Of a DNA stretch of 64,000 bases, positions 1-12,600 are shown piece by piece (the stretch's first letter is position 1; each line of letters opens with the position of its first letter). A program made the translations under genes and the position numbers. Below the pieces are notes generated by a model. The model was not told where the DNA came from. It did no database searches and was given only the letters and a program-made list of their open reading frames with translations. Source of the stretch: Prosopocoilus inquinatus (taxonomy: Eukaryota > Arthropoda > Insecta > Coleoptera > Lucanidae); assembly GCA_036172665.1 (NCBI GenBank), contig CM069872.1:47850101-47914100 (forward strand). Reading direction: 5' to 3'.

Positions 1-90
1 AAGCAGTCGATGCATAAATAAAAGAATCCTTACATAAACAGCACGACGAAGAGGTTTGAACCCCCAGACAATGTGAACTAAGAACATTCA

Positions 91-215
91 CGGCCATTTT
101 CATAATCTGACTTTAAAGAAGCTTTAATTTAAAGTCACTTTAAGTATAGGGAAACAAATGTATTTTCCTAGGTTAAAGTAACTTTAAATATAAAGTCTGA
201 TTATGAAAACGGCCC
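91..215. mobile_element. MITE, PIF/Harbinger-like, TCA target duplication
   Basis: The ends are inverted repeats of roughly 30-45 bp: the left end begins CGGCCATTTTCATAATCTGA and the right end read backwards begins GGGCCGTTTTCATAATCAGA. Both continue into TTTAAAGT-rich sequence. The 3 bp outside each end are TCA (88-90 and 216-218), which fits the TNA target duplication of PIF/Harbinger elements. No coding capacity. The superfamily is an inference from the target duplication and GGCC-type tips. Confidence 0.65.
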
Positions 216-1687
216 TCAGACAATTTTATTTACAGCATCGCTTATCCAGAGCTTCAAATGGTTTAGCGCATTGTGGATGTCAAAAAGCTGTATTCCAGCA
301 GTTGGGCCCTTTCTAATTTGTAATTAGAATGGCAGAGAGGAGCCCGAACGTCCGAACGTTTGAGTTCAACATTCTGGTTCCTTTAAAAATCTTGGTATTT
401 TCTCTTTCTAAACCAAATAGTTTTCATTTGGTAGACCCTTTGTAAAAATAGAGAATTTTAAAACTGTGCTTGCCATTCTCTTTCAATTTTTTGACATTTA
501 TAGCATATTATATCTCTTCCTTCCTTTGCTTTCCTCGTTTGTCGTTAGGTCCTAAAGTCTTTGGATTTTTCTGTTGGAGATCCTCTAATTTTTTCCATGG
601 TTCCATTTTTGAAGTAGGATTACAGATGAACGTAAGGAAAAGTCACTTCATGAGAAGAGGGGCAGATGAATTAGGTGATATCTTAGAAATAAAAACAGAT
701 TGCATTTCAACAAACTTCTCACAACTTAAGCCAGGTGTTTCCATCTCCCATTCACTTTAATCCTCGGTTTATTTCCGCAGCTACAGCTATACATAGGAAC
801 AATCGTTTCTACAGGAATTAATCGACAGTAAAACCTAATCAGAGATAAAAATATCGGCCCTTAAGTAATAAAAAAAAAGGTTTACATCGATGCTTTATTC
901 ATGCCTTATTTTTGCTCCACCCAAGCTTTCTACATTCTTTTTTGTACGAAGAACAAAATATTTCAGGAAAAAGCAAGTTAAAGGGGTGCAGTACTTTGAA
1001 CATTTAAAATAAATGTCAAAAGAAAGCACAATGAAAAGAAGCGAGGAAAAGTAATAAAAAATTGTTGTGAGTCAAGAATCACGGAATAATTTAACAGTAA
1101 AAGTAAATTCTGTTCTATATACTGGGTATCTCGTAACCATAACGTATGGAGGATATTGAAAAGGCAGCTACAGGAGATCAAAAAAAGAACGTTTTTCTTA
1201 ATTCGCTTTTGACCAAAACCCAATAAGAAAGTTTCTCAATTTTTTCTCTAATTTGCACCTTACCTTTCTAATTAATAAAACTTATTTCATTTTTGTTGTT
1301 AAATAAGCTCTAAATTGTTCAAAACCACCATTCATAAAAAGTCTATATCAACCAGTTTCCTAGTTTTGTTTTAATTAGTCAGCGGTTCTCAACAATACGA
1401 ACAGGAATAGACGTTTTTGGGTATCAGGAGAAAAAATTTAATATCTCAATTTTTTGTGTTACTATTCTTTTTTTAATAGTTTGTTTCATCTATAGCACTA
1501 GTCAACTATCCCAAAGCTTGAATTCGAAACGTACAATATTACTACCGATAGTAGCGTTTGCTTGTTTAATTAATTAACTTCACTTTAAACTCTTGTAACT
1601 CTTTAGCTATTGATTTTTTAACACAAATTTATTAAGAAAAAGTTGTCACCCTTGTCGCTAATATGTATGTCGTCATTCTAACATCCA

Positions 1688-2392
1688 AAAGACGTCTCAG
1701 CGCGACGTCTTAATCACTTTATAAGTCAAACCATATCACGTCATGTAGATAACGTAACTTTGTCGTCAATTGTGACGTAAATAAATGACATAATGACGTG
1801 ATAATGACGACGAAGTAACGTGTTTGGCCCTCACGTTGCAGCCAAATTAATGTAGGGGTATTTTTTGTTCCAACGTTGCTACGCCTTCTTTTTGCAAATG
1901 TAACAATGTGCCTAATCAAATAAATCGTGAGTACAAGGACATTCAAAATTTTCACAAAAGTTATTTCTTTTTAATAACCTACTGGGTCATTAAGAATGAC
2001 TTTGACATGATCTCGTTGTTCGCTTCACAATTTTCGGTAAGACTTAAGTACTTATACATGCTGCATTAAATTACGCTCTCTTGTGTTTATATTCACAACT
2101 ATAAACATGTTCTTATTTCTCTTAATTTAACAATTCTAATATTAATTTTGGTGTAATTGGCTTCAGAAATATTCAAAGTATTTATTTTTACTTTTGTTTA
2201 GTCCCAAAAAAATTTTTAAACTAATAATTTTCAAAAATTAACGTAGTAACATTTCATCGCTTTCTATTTTCGTGTTAATAACGTCACTTTAACGACGTTG
2301 TTAATACGTGTCGTATGACTCGTCATATTGACGTCACTTTCAGGACGTCAATAATGTAAAATAACCTAAAAATGACGTAATTCCGACGTCAC
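1688..2392. mobile_element. Putative non-autonomous DNA transposon with ACGT-rich ends
   Basis: Two clusters of the tetramer ACGT, mostly within GACGTC or TGACGT, lie at 1692-1836 (eight copies) and 2241-2389 (eight copies). Read inward from each side the spacings are alike: about 13, 33, 14 and 23 bases on the left, 12, 29, 14 and 25 on the right. That is what degenerate inverted terminal repeats of about 100 bp would give. The middle is plain AT-rich sequence. No target duplication was defined, so the exact ends are uncertain. Confidence 0.45.
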
Positions 2393-3453
2393 TCTGTTAG
2401 CTGGGAAGAGCGAGTCTATACTAACATAATTTTTCTTTCATGGAACAGCCTACTGCACGATTAGATAGCTCATTACGAGTGGATGAAAATATATAGGGTT
2501 TTATTGACCTAAAGTTTCAGATTGTCGAGATATTGACAATTTACTCTCCGTGTACTTTATACAGGGTCATTTTCCTAAAAAGAAATGTATCTTACTCAAA
2601 AATGTTCTTACTTTGTCATCGAAAGAGTTTCAGATTAGCATAATCTGAAAGAATCTGCAATTAACATAATCTTAATAGACAATCGTCAGGCAATTAAATC
2701 GTCAAAAAATATAAATAGCAAATTTCAGGTAATCTGTGAGTTAATTTATGTTAACGCTGTACCGCAGCGGCGGTAATGAAAAGGAACAGAAACAAGAGCA
2801 GTCACGCGAGAAGCGGATTAAACAGTATCCAATCAAATTCACAAGTACTTCTCACCACTTATCAGCCCGCCGCAATCATGGTCACTTGGCACCCCAACAC
2901 TTACTGCTGTGGCAATTATGTACGCACATAGTTCACGCACTGACACGTGCTGGCCCACGTCAGTAAAGTGCTCTCGTGTGAAACGCGTGCCGTTCGTTTG
3001 ATAAATGCGTCGTTTTTGCGTAGGTATTAGCTTAGTTATTCATGGGAAAAGACACGGTGAAATTGCGGCGATAAACTTGATACCATGCCAAGGACCGTGA
3101 AAAATTTGTGCACTTAAATGGAATATTTTATGATTCCCTAATAGAGAGCTACATTATACGAGGATTGTACAGTATTTAATATCCCTAACGTAGTAGGCTT
3201 TGAAATATATCTTCCATTACAAAATCAATCAATGTCAAATGAATTGTCAAAATCTTCTAGCTTATTATTACTTCAGAGCAGTTGAAGTAGAAATCTTGCA
3301 AAGATTTCAAGAGTTGAAGACAAAAGAGCTTCAAATTGTAATTAAGCATCTTCATAAGGTTTCAGAAAAAAAGGAATTCATGGAGATAGGGTGACATTAC
3401 TCGGGAATGGAACATTTTCATGGGAGTTTAGATGTTGAAGAACAACCTGTCGA

Positions 3454-4589
3454 CTTGCAAGTGATGTTGGTCGGGCACAAACTGTATATGTTCAAAAAAA
3501 GTTTGATCGTTGATCACTTCTATCCAAATTATCTCTTTTAAAAAAGACCTTTTATAAGAAGTATCAACAAAAACTTGTCATTTTTAAGTGATTCTTCTGA
3601 AATAATAAGGCGGAGGGTAAGCTCCTGTGGAGTGTTTCCGCAACGAAACTGTCAATTGCAAAAGGGGTAGGAAATATTATGTTATAGTCAGCATCTAAGT
3701 TTTCTTTTTCCCGTCTCTTCCAAAAATTGATGAGAACTAAATTGAGAAAGGAAAAGATTGCGCTGCTCAAAAACCAGAACTTTGAAGATCGATACGCGAA
3801 CAAAATATTGCGGATAACTGAAGAACATTAAAAAATTTGTATTACTCTAAAAATATTCCACCACAGAAATAGTAGAAAATTTATTTTCCTTTCTGAGAGT
3901 CTAAGAGTTTTACCAACTCGGATGTATAGGGTATTCTTAAATAAGCATTTCATTGTAGTATCTGCATTTCTTGTATTCCCGCACAGTGAATTCCTCGTTA
4001 CCTTTTGAAAATTACGTTAACAAGTGCACTTGCAAGCGATGTTGGTCGGGCACAAAGTGTGTATGTTCAAAAAAAAATTGATCGTTGATCACTTCTATCT
4101 AAAATATCTCTTTTAAAAAAGACCTTTTATAAGAAATATCAACAAATAATTGTCTTTTATAAGTGATTCTTCTGAAATAATAAGGCGGAGGGTAAGCTCC
4201 TGTGGAGTGTTTCCACAACGAAACTGTCAATTTCAAAAGGGGTAGGAAATATTATGTAATAGTCAGCATCCAGGTTTTCTTCTTCCTGTTCCTTCCTGAA
4301 GTAAATGAGAACTAAATTGAGAACGGAGAAAATTGCAAAAACCAGAACGTTGAAGATCGATACGCGAACAAAATATTGCGGATATCTGAAGAACGTTAAA
4401 AATTTTATATTAATCTAAAAATATTCCACCACAGAAATAGCAGAAAATTTCTTTTCCTTTCTGAGAGTCTAAGAGTTTTACCAACTCGGATGTGAAGGGT
4501 ATTCTTAAATGAGCATTTCATTGTAGTATCTGCATTTCTTGTATTCCCGCACAGTGAATTCCTCGATACTTTTTGAAAATTACGTTAAC
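3454..4589. repeat. Tandem duplication, 575-bp unit, two copies
   Basis: The sequence from 3454 (CTTGCAAGTGATGTTGG) restarts at 4029 (CTTGCAAGCGATGTTGG) and can be followed with only scattered substitutions and small indels to the end of the second copy near 4589. The copies are about 95% alike by eye. An open minus-strand frame in copy 1 (3564-3803) is broken in copy 2, which argues against it being a gene. Confidence 0.85.
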
Positions 4590-6093
4590 CCCCTCAAAGT
4601 TAATAGTTAAAAATATTTTCACAAAATTAAAAATTCCCATACGGAATAACACCTTAGAGCAAAATCTCTAAAGTAATATATTTCCTCGCCTTTTTAACAA
4701 AATCGCAAAAACTCTCTTCTTTTGGCATTCTTCGATGATACACATCATGATATAAGGCGCAGCCGTTCGAAAACAATTGATGATCGACGTTAGCCGATGT
4801 AACAAAATGTAGTCTTTCACATGTCAGACTATTTTTCTTAAAAGTTATTTACTCTATCTCTATTGATAAGTAAGTTATTACAGAAAAGCAGAAATATGAT
4901 TCACCCGGTATGCAAAGTTTCCCATTAAAAGAAAATATCAGTTTACACCTCATTTGCATTTGTATGAGCATCAGCAAATTGTTACAATCCAAACTGTTGG
5001 GCCGTATCGGCAACTAGACGCTAACGCCCCGTTTGAAATATCGTTGGTCTGTTGTAACTACGTTCTTTCGCAATCTATTTTTCTATTGGCCGGCCATGTT
5101 TGGTATCAAAGTGATCTCCAACAGCCATTGCGGGACGCTTATTCTATAACGCGACGGAGCCCACACGTATTTCGTTAATTTTGAGGATCCGTGGAAAGTT
5201 GTGCTACAAGATTCATCTCTAAACACTTTGTGACTGGAATGAATTGAGCTCTACGTGTCTTTTGATGTGTTATTCAAACATCTCTGGTCGACGGGTTGTA
5301 GGATTCGTGAAATCTGAGATACGTAAAAGCCATAAAGCGCAAGCTCGTTGTTACAGTCTCTTTCTTTTCTGATTGACGATAGATCCATTATCATTGCGGG
5401 ATATATTTCCGAATACTTCGAAAACAGATGAAGAGAACCGTGATTTCGTCCTTACAAGAGTTTGTCAACCTGAGTCGCTTCAAAGGCCGACGCCATATTT
5501 TCGAACGAAATCGGACCATTAATTCAGCGCTTGATCATGCATGACTGTGGATAGCTGATATGTAATGTACCTCTGTCAAGTTTAAGCTGCTCAAGTAGAT
5601 TTAACGATTTGTATTACAAACAAACAATAATTGTGTTGATTTATTTTGACGTTGAATTGCGAAATATGGTCGTTTATTTATTTTGCTTTAGCCACACGGG
5701 CTAAACTGTTCTAAACGAATTTAAAGTGTCTTGATGTATTTATTTATTTTTGCGTTACGATGTTTTGCTTTGTCTCTGAACTTACGAGTAGTGATAAATC
5801 TCCTGGTAGTTTTCGTACACCAGCGTACGCAGTGTGGCCTTGGAAAGCGGCTTCATAGTGCGGTCACCAGCTGGGGTTATTCCCTGGCGCCCTTTGTTCT
5901 ACCATCCGACCCGGTTCATCCAGGGCTGTCAGATTTAAAATACATAAAATCGTCAGTTATAAGAATTGAAGTAGTATAATTCGTGATCTATTTTTTATTG
6001 CCAAGACACAATAACTACGTTTTCGATTCACCTGCGCTGATTTCACTTACAGCATTATTTGCTTCTTTTTTAACCTCATATACTAATAAGAAG

Positions 6094-6217
6094 TGATGTA
6101 CAGCGATGCTTAAAAGAAATGCGACGAAAAGTAATAAAATCGTACGAATGTGATTCTTATTTAAACTAACAAACACACTGTCAGGTCGCATTTCTTTTAA
6201 CCACTGCTGTACACATT
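6094..6217. repeat. Short inverted-repeat element (MITE-like)
   Basis: Left arm about 6096-6125 (ATGTACAGC, then TAAAAGAAATGCGAC) is matched in reverse by 6186-6216 (GTCGCATTTCTTTTA, then GCTGTACACAT). The arms are about 30 bp around a 60-base AT-rich centre. No target duplication identified. Confidence 0.6.
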
Positions 6218-6693
6218 AAAGGCGTCTTGTGAGAGAGAAAAACTTTGTTTTAGTGCGTGTAAAAGTGGGAAAAACTCAGTAATCAGAGAATTAACAATGG
6301 AAAATATTTTTTTAGTAGATGTTCCAAGATAAACATTCTCATTTATTCGAGAAAATCTAAAGTCCGGGAAATTACGAAGTTGCTTACATGTAGCGGAAGT
6401 TTTATGAAGGGCCCTGTAATGAAGAAAACATTGGAATGACATTTAGTTAACTTATAAGAGACATTAAATTGAATACTTTGTGTCCCATTCTTCTATACGT
6501 TTGTTGTTATTATTATTCAATATTCTTATGTACGTTTCTAATAATAGTAAAACTAACAAAACTATCAGCAGATCGAATACAACAAGTTATATTGAAAAGT
6601 CCGAATGACAGCTCTGTTTTCCATATTTTCCTGATACCTTGAAATATCACGCAGAAGCAAGTCTGTTCAGATTCCAGTGGGGCCCTCACACAT

Positions 6694-6745
6694 CTTCTGT
6701 ATAGCGGTGTTTCGGCCCTAATTGGGGCCTCATCAGCGGAAGAGT
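6694..6745 (-). ncRNA. Hammerhead ribozyme-like motif
   Basis: On the minus strand the core CTGATGA (6736-6730) is followed by a 5-bp stem GGCCC/GGGCC with a six-base loop and then GAAAC (6713-6709), the canonical hammerhead order. A short stem III could close through the A-U pair to give the cleavage triplet ATA (6702-6700). The flanks CTTCCG before the core and CAGAAG after the triplet can form stem I with one mismatch. Very short stem III is known for hammerheads of Penelope-like elements and retrozymes; assignment to such an element is inference. Stem III has a C-A mismatch, so activity is doubtful. Confidence 0.5.
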
Positions 6746-7063
6746 AGCTCGAGAAACTGCACCGCAATCCGAACGACTTGCCAGATTTGAAACTGGTTGC
6801 ACACAGTATAAAGTCAAACCCCTGGCAGTCTGAGGGCGCGCCTTAAACCTTTGGAATGTCCTTTATTTTATTTTTTATAACGCTCGGCTCGTCTATTCTG
6901 TCTCTGTCAAACATAACAAATCTCTAAGTAAATATGTTTACTTCTGACAGACTCCAAAATGCCAATGCTTTCGTCCCCCTAGGATACGATAATTTGTTTT
7001 ATGATCATCAAGTGATGAAATTAATATCTTAGCTGAAGTTTGTTCTTGTCCGATGAAAGTTGT

Positions 7064-7234
7064 AAATACAAAGTTTTTTTAATCTCAAACCGGACAGAAA
7101 AATGAAGAGAATACACTTAACGTTTCGCTATAGATTTATAGCTTCGTCAGGAGTAATAAATCTATAGCGAAACGTTGAGTGTGTTCTCTTCATTTTTCTG
7201 TCCGGTTTGAGATTAAAAACACTTTGTATTTATA
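7064..7234. repeat. Long foldback element with hammerhead-like centre
   Basis: The left arm from about 7064 to 7139 and the right arm from about 7156 to 7234 are reverse complements with few differences (for example AATCTCAAACCGGACAG and its mirror CTGTCCGGTTTGAGATT). The centre, read on the minus strand, gives CTGACGA, an extra A, a 6-bp stem GCTATA/TATAGC and GAAAC, then a GTA triplet. The extra A departs from the canonical hammerhead. The element shares the CTCAACGTTTCGC-type motif with the foldback at 9228-9344. Confidence 0.7.
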
Positions 7235-7974
7235 ATATCTTAGCAGTTAAGTCGCCTAAATTATCGCTCAATTTTACTTTCAGTAGCCCAAGCGTGTTGC
7301 CGGTGATAATTTTGGATTTATAGTCGTCAGGGTTAAAAAAAGTTTGCTAAATTGACGAAAAGTATCCCAATTTGGCAACCTTGGGTCCGTCTCCTTCTGG
7401 GTGTAGCTTCGGGACAGCTGTTGATGACGCAGCGCAAACTTGCTACCATCGTAATTACAGGAGTGTATCGTAAAAGTAGTAAAGTAGATATCCTGTACAT
7501 ACAGTAAAATTTACCATTCCAGAATGAACCTGTATGTGAACCCCCAATTTCCAGTTAATAGTTTATTTCAAATTTATTTTCAATTTGGTTGCACGAGGTT
7601 GTGAATTGAATTTAATGTGATTTATTTTTTTTTATATCGAAATAAAATGATTTGTAATTCTTTTAGGATTTTCCTGCTCTCGTTATTCATTCACTTAATT
7701 AATTGCAATGCAGTTGACATAAAATTAAGTACAGTATAATTTTGTACTGCAATATTTTCGTCTTGTAGATTGTTTACTATTTTTATTATTTTCTAAATCT
7801 CTCTGCCTATTCTCGATCTATCTAACTTTGCAGAATAAAGATTTTTTTCGATAAAAATCCAATTGAATTACGCGGACAGTTTCTCCCCTCAAAACAGAAT
7901 GCTAACATATGGGCCCGTTCGTCCGATTTAAATCGAAACTATAAAAGCAAAAGGAGACGCCGATCTAAAAGCTT

Positions 7975-8250
7975 TTTTTATTTATTCATGGCGATGACGG
8001 CGGCAGCGGCGGCGATTTAAATTTTATTTAAATTTGCATGCAAGTGATACTGGATCGCGACGCACATGTTCGCGATGTGTTCGCCGATAAGATGATTTGA
8101 ACCCGTCATTGTTATTCATGGGTAGGGACTCCGGGTTTCTGGTAAACATATCCGGTTACAGTCCGGCCACTCAGCCCGGTCCGATCGTATGATTTAATAC
8201 GAGCCGAGGGCTCACAACCGACGGGATTTCGTTTTAAGCACATTCCGGAT
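7975..8250. other. CpG-richer unique segment, function unknown
   Basis: After a GGC/GCA triplet run (about 7989-8015) and an octamer-like ATTTGCAT (8031-8038) the sequence is clearly richer in G, C and CpG than its surroundings up to about 8230. It has no open frame of note and no inverted repeat that I can see. It could be a conserved regulatory element or an undetected exon; I cannot say which. Confidence 0.2.
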
Positions 8251-9227
8251 TTTTTTATTCAAACTACACAGAGGATTGAAGTTATCTATACAAAAAAAAA
8301 TATCTTCCCGGCTCAATCACAAAAAGCTGCTGAGAATTTTGCTTATAAATTAGGGCTAAAACTAAACAGATTTTAGATGCATTTCAAATTTTTTCCTTGA
8401 ACCAATTTAACCAAAGATTATAATTTTTGGAGAGAAAAGAAACAAAGATTATATTTTTGGAGAAAAAAATCCATCCAAGATCGAGTTTAGAAATTAAGGT
8501 GGATTTTGCAATTGGAGGAGAGACTAAGAGCATTTAATTTAACGTATAATAGAAGCAGAAACTTGATAAATGACGCGGAGAGAGAATTCAGATCCTTTTA
8601 CTGGAGGTTTGAGCCGTAGTAAACGCATTGTGGTTACGTCCACGGTGCCAGTCGTTAACGTAAGTAACAAGGGGAATTAGGAGGGTTTCTTTCATAGCAA
8701 CCGGAAACAATACATATACGCATCCATCTTCCGGCTGAGCCGCCCCACATCCTTTTTTGTTCACATATATCACCGCACTTTGACTCCCATGTCAACAAGG
8801 CAACGCTCACAATAATTCCCGTCTAATGAAGAAACATCGATGTTAATTTCAATTATTGTTTAACAAAATTCCAGAAGAATTCGCTTTATAAAGTTAACGA
8901 TTTAAGTATAAATCACGAGAATGCATATTTGTGCATTTAGATTCTGAATTCTACAGGATGTGAGGGTTAAAATTGGGGAAGCTACCTCCTGCTTCGCAAA
9001 TAAAGGGTCTTGAAAGCCAACTAAATATCTTAGTGAAAGAGAAAGTCATAAATTTTCTGCACGTGAACTCCCCTTTTCGAGTTTACACTGGGAAGTTTCA
9101 ACATAAATATGCTTTACTTTTAATCGAACCAAGTTCACGTTTAAATTTCTTTATTTCACACAATTTTTAATGTGATAGGATTGTTATATTATTATAATTG
9201 AAGTCCAATGTGAGAAAATAGTTTTTA

Positions 9228-9344
9228 AACTTTAAACGGACGCTGTAAAATCGGAAGGAGCACTCAACATTTCGCTCACGAAGCTATCAAGCGATGGCGA
9301 AACGTTGAGTGTTCCTTCCGATTTTACAGCGTCCGTTTAAAGTT
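9228..9344. repeat. Foldback element, 47-bp arms
   Basis: Left arm 9228-9275 (AACTTTAAACGGACGC onward) and right arm 9298-9344 (ending GCGTCCGTTTAAAGTT) are reverse complements with one substitution and one indel, around a 22-base centre. Adjacent to the centre sit GCTATC/GATGGC and CGAAACGTTGAGTG, so it resembles the element at 7064-7234 in layout and motif although the outer arms differ. Confidence 0.8.
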
Positions 9345-9348
9345 GAAC

Positions 9349-9640
9349 GAAGTGGCGTGTCCTTGACGCAGCAAGCAAGAGTGCGGTAGTGGCTTCAGCT
9401 AGGCGGACTCATTCGGCTCACCAGAACTGCGGTTGACCGGGGTTTAAATTGGCGGCTTCTGGCTGGGGGTTGATGTGGGATGGCAGACAGGCGTCCTACA
9501 ATCGGCCTCAGGATGATGGCGATTTCGGGAACAGTCTCCTTGGTGGCTGGGATGGTTTCGAGCGGCTGCCTTTCTTACAAGTTGGCACTAATGCCCATCG
9601 AGTCAAGTTGCGTCCGACTGCTGTCCAAATTTTAACCCGC
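9349..9640. other. GC-rich segment next to the foldback
   Basis: This stretch is markedly richer in G and C than the flanking DNA and contains an open plus-strand frame (9449-9721) rich in Gly and Trp with no recognisable domain. It directly follows the foldback at 9228-9344, so it may be the remains of the same mobile element. I do not recognise it. Confidence 0.25.
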
Positions 9641-12600
9641 ATTTTTTATACGCAATTTTTATTTATTCGCGCATTGCCTTATTCACAATATGCCCTGTGT
9701 TCTTTGTATCACTTGATGTAATCGCTTGCCCCAGTTGCCGCGATTCTGCCGATGTCTTATTATGAAATATGAACCGTGTTATATCGGGTTACCTCACTTA
9801 ATGTTAATACATTCCAACACTGTTGAAATTGTCCTCGATATCACAAGCTCGTGCTTTAATAATTTCTTTTTATTATTTTTTTATGAAAAGCTCCCGTCGT
9901 AAAAATATCTCTTTTAAATATAGGAGATATTCATTCCAAAAATGACTAATATCCCAAAAAATTGTCGCCATCATCAGTTACCTTGTAAATATGCGCATCT
10001 TCCTTTGTGTATCCATTATTTTAAGTCTTGATTTATTTGGAGATCTTGTTTGTTTCATCTCCTGTTACAATTTTGGGAAAGAAAAAAGTCAAGTTGCCAA
10101 TTTTTCTTGCTTGCAGAAATTTTGTTCATAGGAATCAGGATTCTTTGAATCTAAAGCGCTCAACTTTTATTTATTCAACATCAAATCTTCATGTAAAATT
10201 GTTAAAACGCCATGCTTCGCATATTCCTATTTCGTTTGAGATAGCCAAAACTTTCATTCGTCGATCCATTGACACCCAGTGTTCTTACATTTCTTGTTGT
10301 GAAAAATTTCAGAAACATTTTCCCTCCGAGGCAATCATTCATTTCCAGACTTTCTCAATTTTTGAATTTAACTAACTAAGAAATGACACACAGCGTTCTA
10401 TTGTTTGTCTTGAAAGCCGAATATTTCCAGAAATTAAGTTAAACTGACGCTGAAATAACAAGTGATCAATTGAAAAACGAATTAGAGTTGGCGAGGCAAC
10501 TGAATACGCATGTTTGCATTTAGTTGTTACTCAGCCAGTCACTTTTGACGTTCCTATTCAAACGTTAAATGTTTCGGTGGTTCTATCACGCAAATTTGCA
10601 AGATTCAGAACAATATTTCTGAATATCTCATGTTTTAGATAAGGTCACTGAAATAAATCTAACGGAATAATAAATTCAGTATTTCAGCAGTGGTATGAAT
10701 TGTGGCCAATTTTTGTTACAAAATCCTTTACGAAGCTCAATGTCATCGACTTGATTTAGAAAAGTTTCCAAAATTTCAGTCCTTTACTGGTGAGTATTCC
10801 CTCCACAAAAAAAAATGGGACTCGTGAACCTTTTGCGTCTAAGAGCTGCCCACATTCCAACTTTCCGAGGATGCAAAGATGACTTCTGCTCAGTTGCAAA
10901 AACCGTTATTTACAAGTTATGAAGTCAAGAGAGGTAGGTTACTAGAAAGGACAGTAAAAGAGTTGGGAAAGGAAGGTTTGAAAAAAATTCTGGAACAAGT
11001 CAGTAAGAAGATATTAAGAAGTTCTGTTTAGAGATAAGTTTTCAGTGTTTAGTTTACATCATTATGTGTACTTGGTAAGTAGTTTGTAAGTTCTCTTTAA
11101 ATGTACTGGATTTTAAATAATAACACATTTTCCGGTTCTCGCCCGCTGCGCTCAAGAACCTACGGTTTAACTTGATAATTTCATTTTGCTTGGCTAACAC
11201 ACGTGTAATAAATTACAGTTCATTGCTTATGGCCTTCAAAACTGAGCTTTCTTCCGCATTTTTGCGGTTAGTTTCAAAGACAGTTTTGAGCTGACGCGAT
11301 TGTAAAAAATTACGAGCGTAACAACGTTACCAGCTTTCACAGTTTTTTTATTCAGTGCTAAATATATAATAAATTTAGCTTAAAAACTCATATAAACTCG
11401 ACAACTAACGAAAAACACCACAAGTAGCAGTCTTCAAGAAGTTTTGCCGCAATGAAGCAAGAAACGTCAGCAGTATAAGAAGTCAGTGTGACGCAGTTCC
11501 AACCGGAAGCTAATTCAATTAACTCATACCTATAGAATTAATAAATACTCCTAGTATCTTTCATATTTACATCTTTTTTTTAACCAAAATTATGTTATGA
11601 GACTTTGGTTTTATAAGTACTTAAGAAAATAGTGATTTAATTTCTTGAACTATTATCGAAACAAAGAGAAACATCCCCTCGTTTTATCGATTAAGAGGGG
11701 GGTAAAGTCATCAAAGACCGTTCTCCTCGGAAGGATGCCTTTATAAACTGGAAGTAAGCGAATAAAACGAGATGCTTTCACTTGATATGATTCGTCCTGA
11801 CAGTGTGCGATGGACGCCAATTTATTCCGTATTAGCGTCTCGGTGTGGCCAATGAAGCGTCTAGGCGCCCTCGAGGCTTTTCCCAACCCTCATAATTGAC
11901 ATGTATTAGACTTTATAGTCTCGGAAAGATTGCCGTCGACGAAATTTATCGGCGATTTTGCGATAACTTCTTGTTATTATACGAGTAGGTGATTGAAGTA
12001 TTTATATGTCCGGCAGGCGAGGCGAGCCGGACTGAATTCTGTATGTACCACGTATAGTAAATCGCAATTTGTCCACATGAATAATGTCAAAGCGATTTGC
12101 TCGGCCACTAAAAGCCCTATCAGTGACGCATCCCGATCGAAACTCGTATCCTCTTGTGGCTTTTGCCCTATCAACTTCTGCTTACGCTTTAGAGAATAAA
12201 ATAAAAGCTTCTGAAACTTTTATTAACCGATACAAGGATAAGGATACATCTACGTCAATCGCTTTTAGGTACCTAATAACATCCTTAATCATACTGCTTT
12301 CTTCATTTGGACATCTTTTCTAGATATGGTTTCAAAAAATATACAAAAAATATTTCTTTTATGTACTGAGAATATAAAAGTTATTTTTCTCTTTTGAAAT
12401 TTGAATGGAAAAAGAACGGTACCTACTGGTAGATCTGAAAGAGTTGATAGGTACGGTTTCCCCCGTTTACACATGCATTTAACGTCCATAAGGCATTTAA
12501 AGTGTGTTAATTAGCGAACACTTAAATTTAACCTGTATTTTCAGCAAGCGCCAGATGTTTGATCTCTCTCATTAGCATAATAATATCAGTAGCGCGTTTA

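Noticed and set aside
10028..10375. 115-residue plus-strand frame
   Set aside because: No recognised motif, composition like the surrounding AT-rich DNA, no splice-joined neighbours.
12000..12200. Overlapping open frames on both strands with fairly balanced composition
   Set aside because: Neither translation shows a known motif, and overlap in antisense is expected by chance in such short frames.
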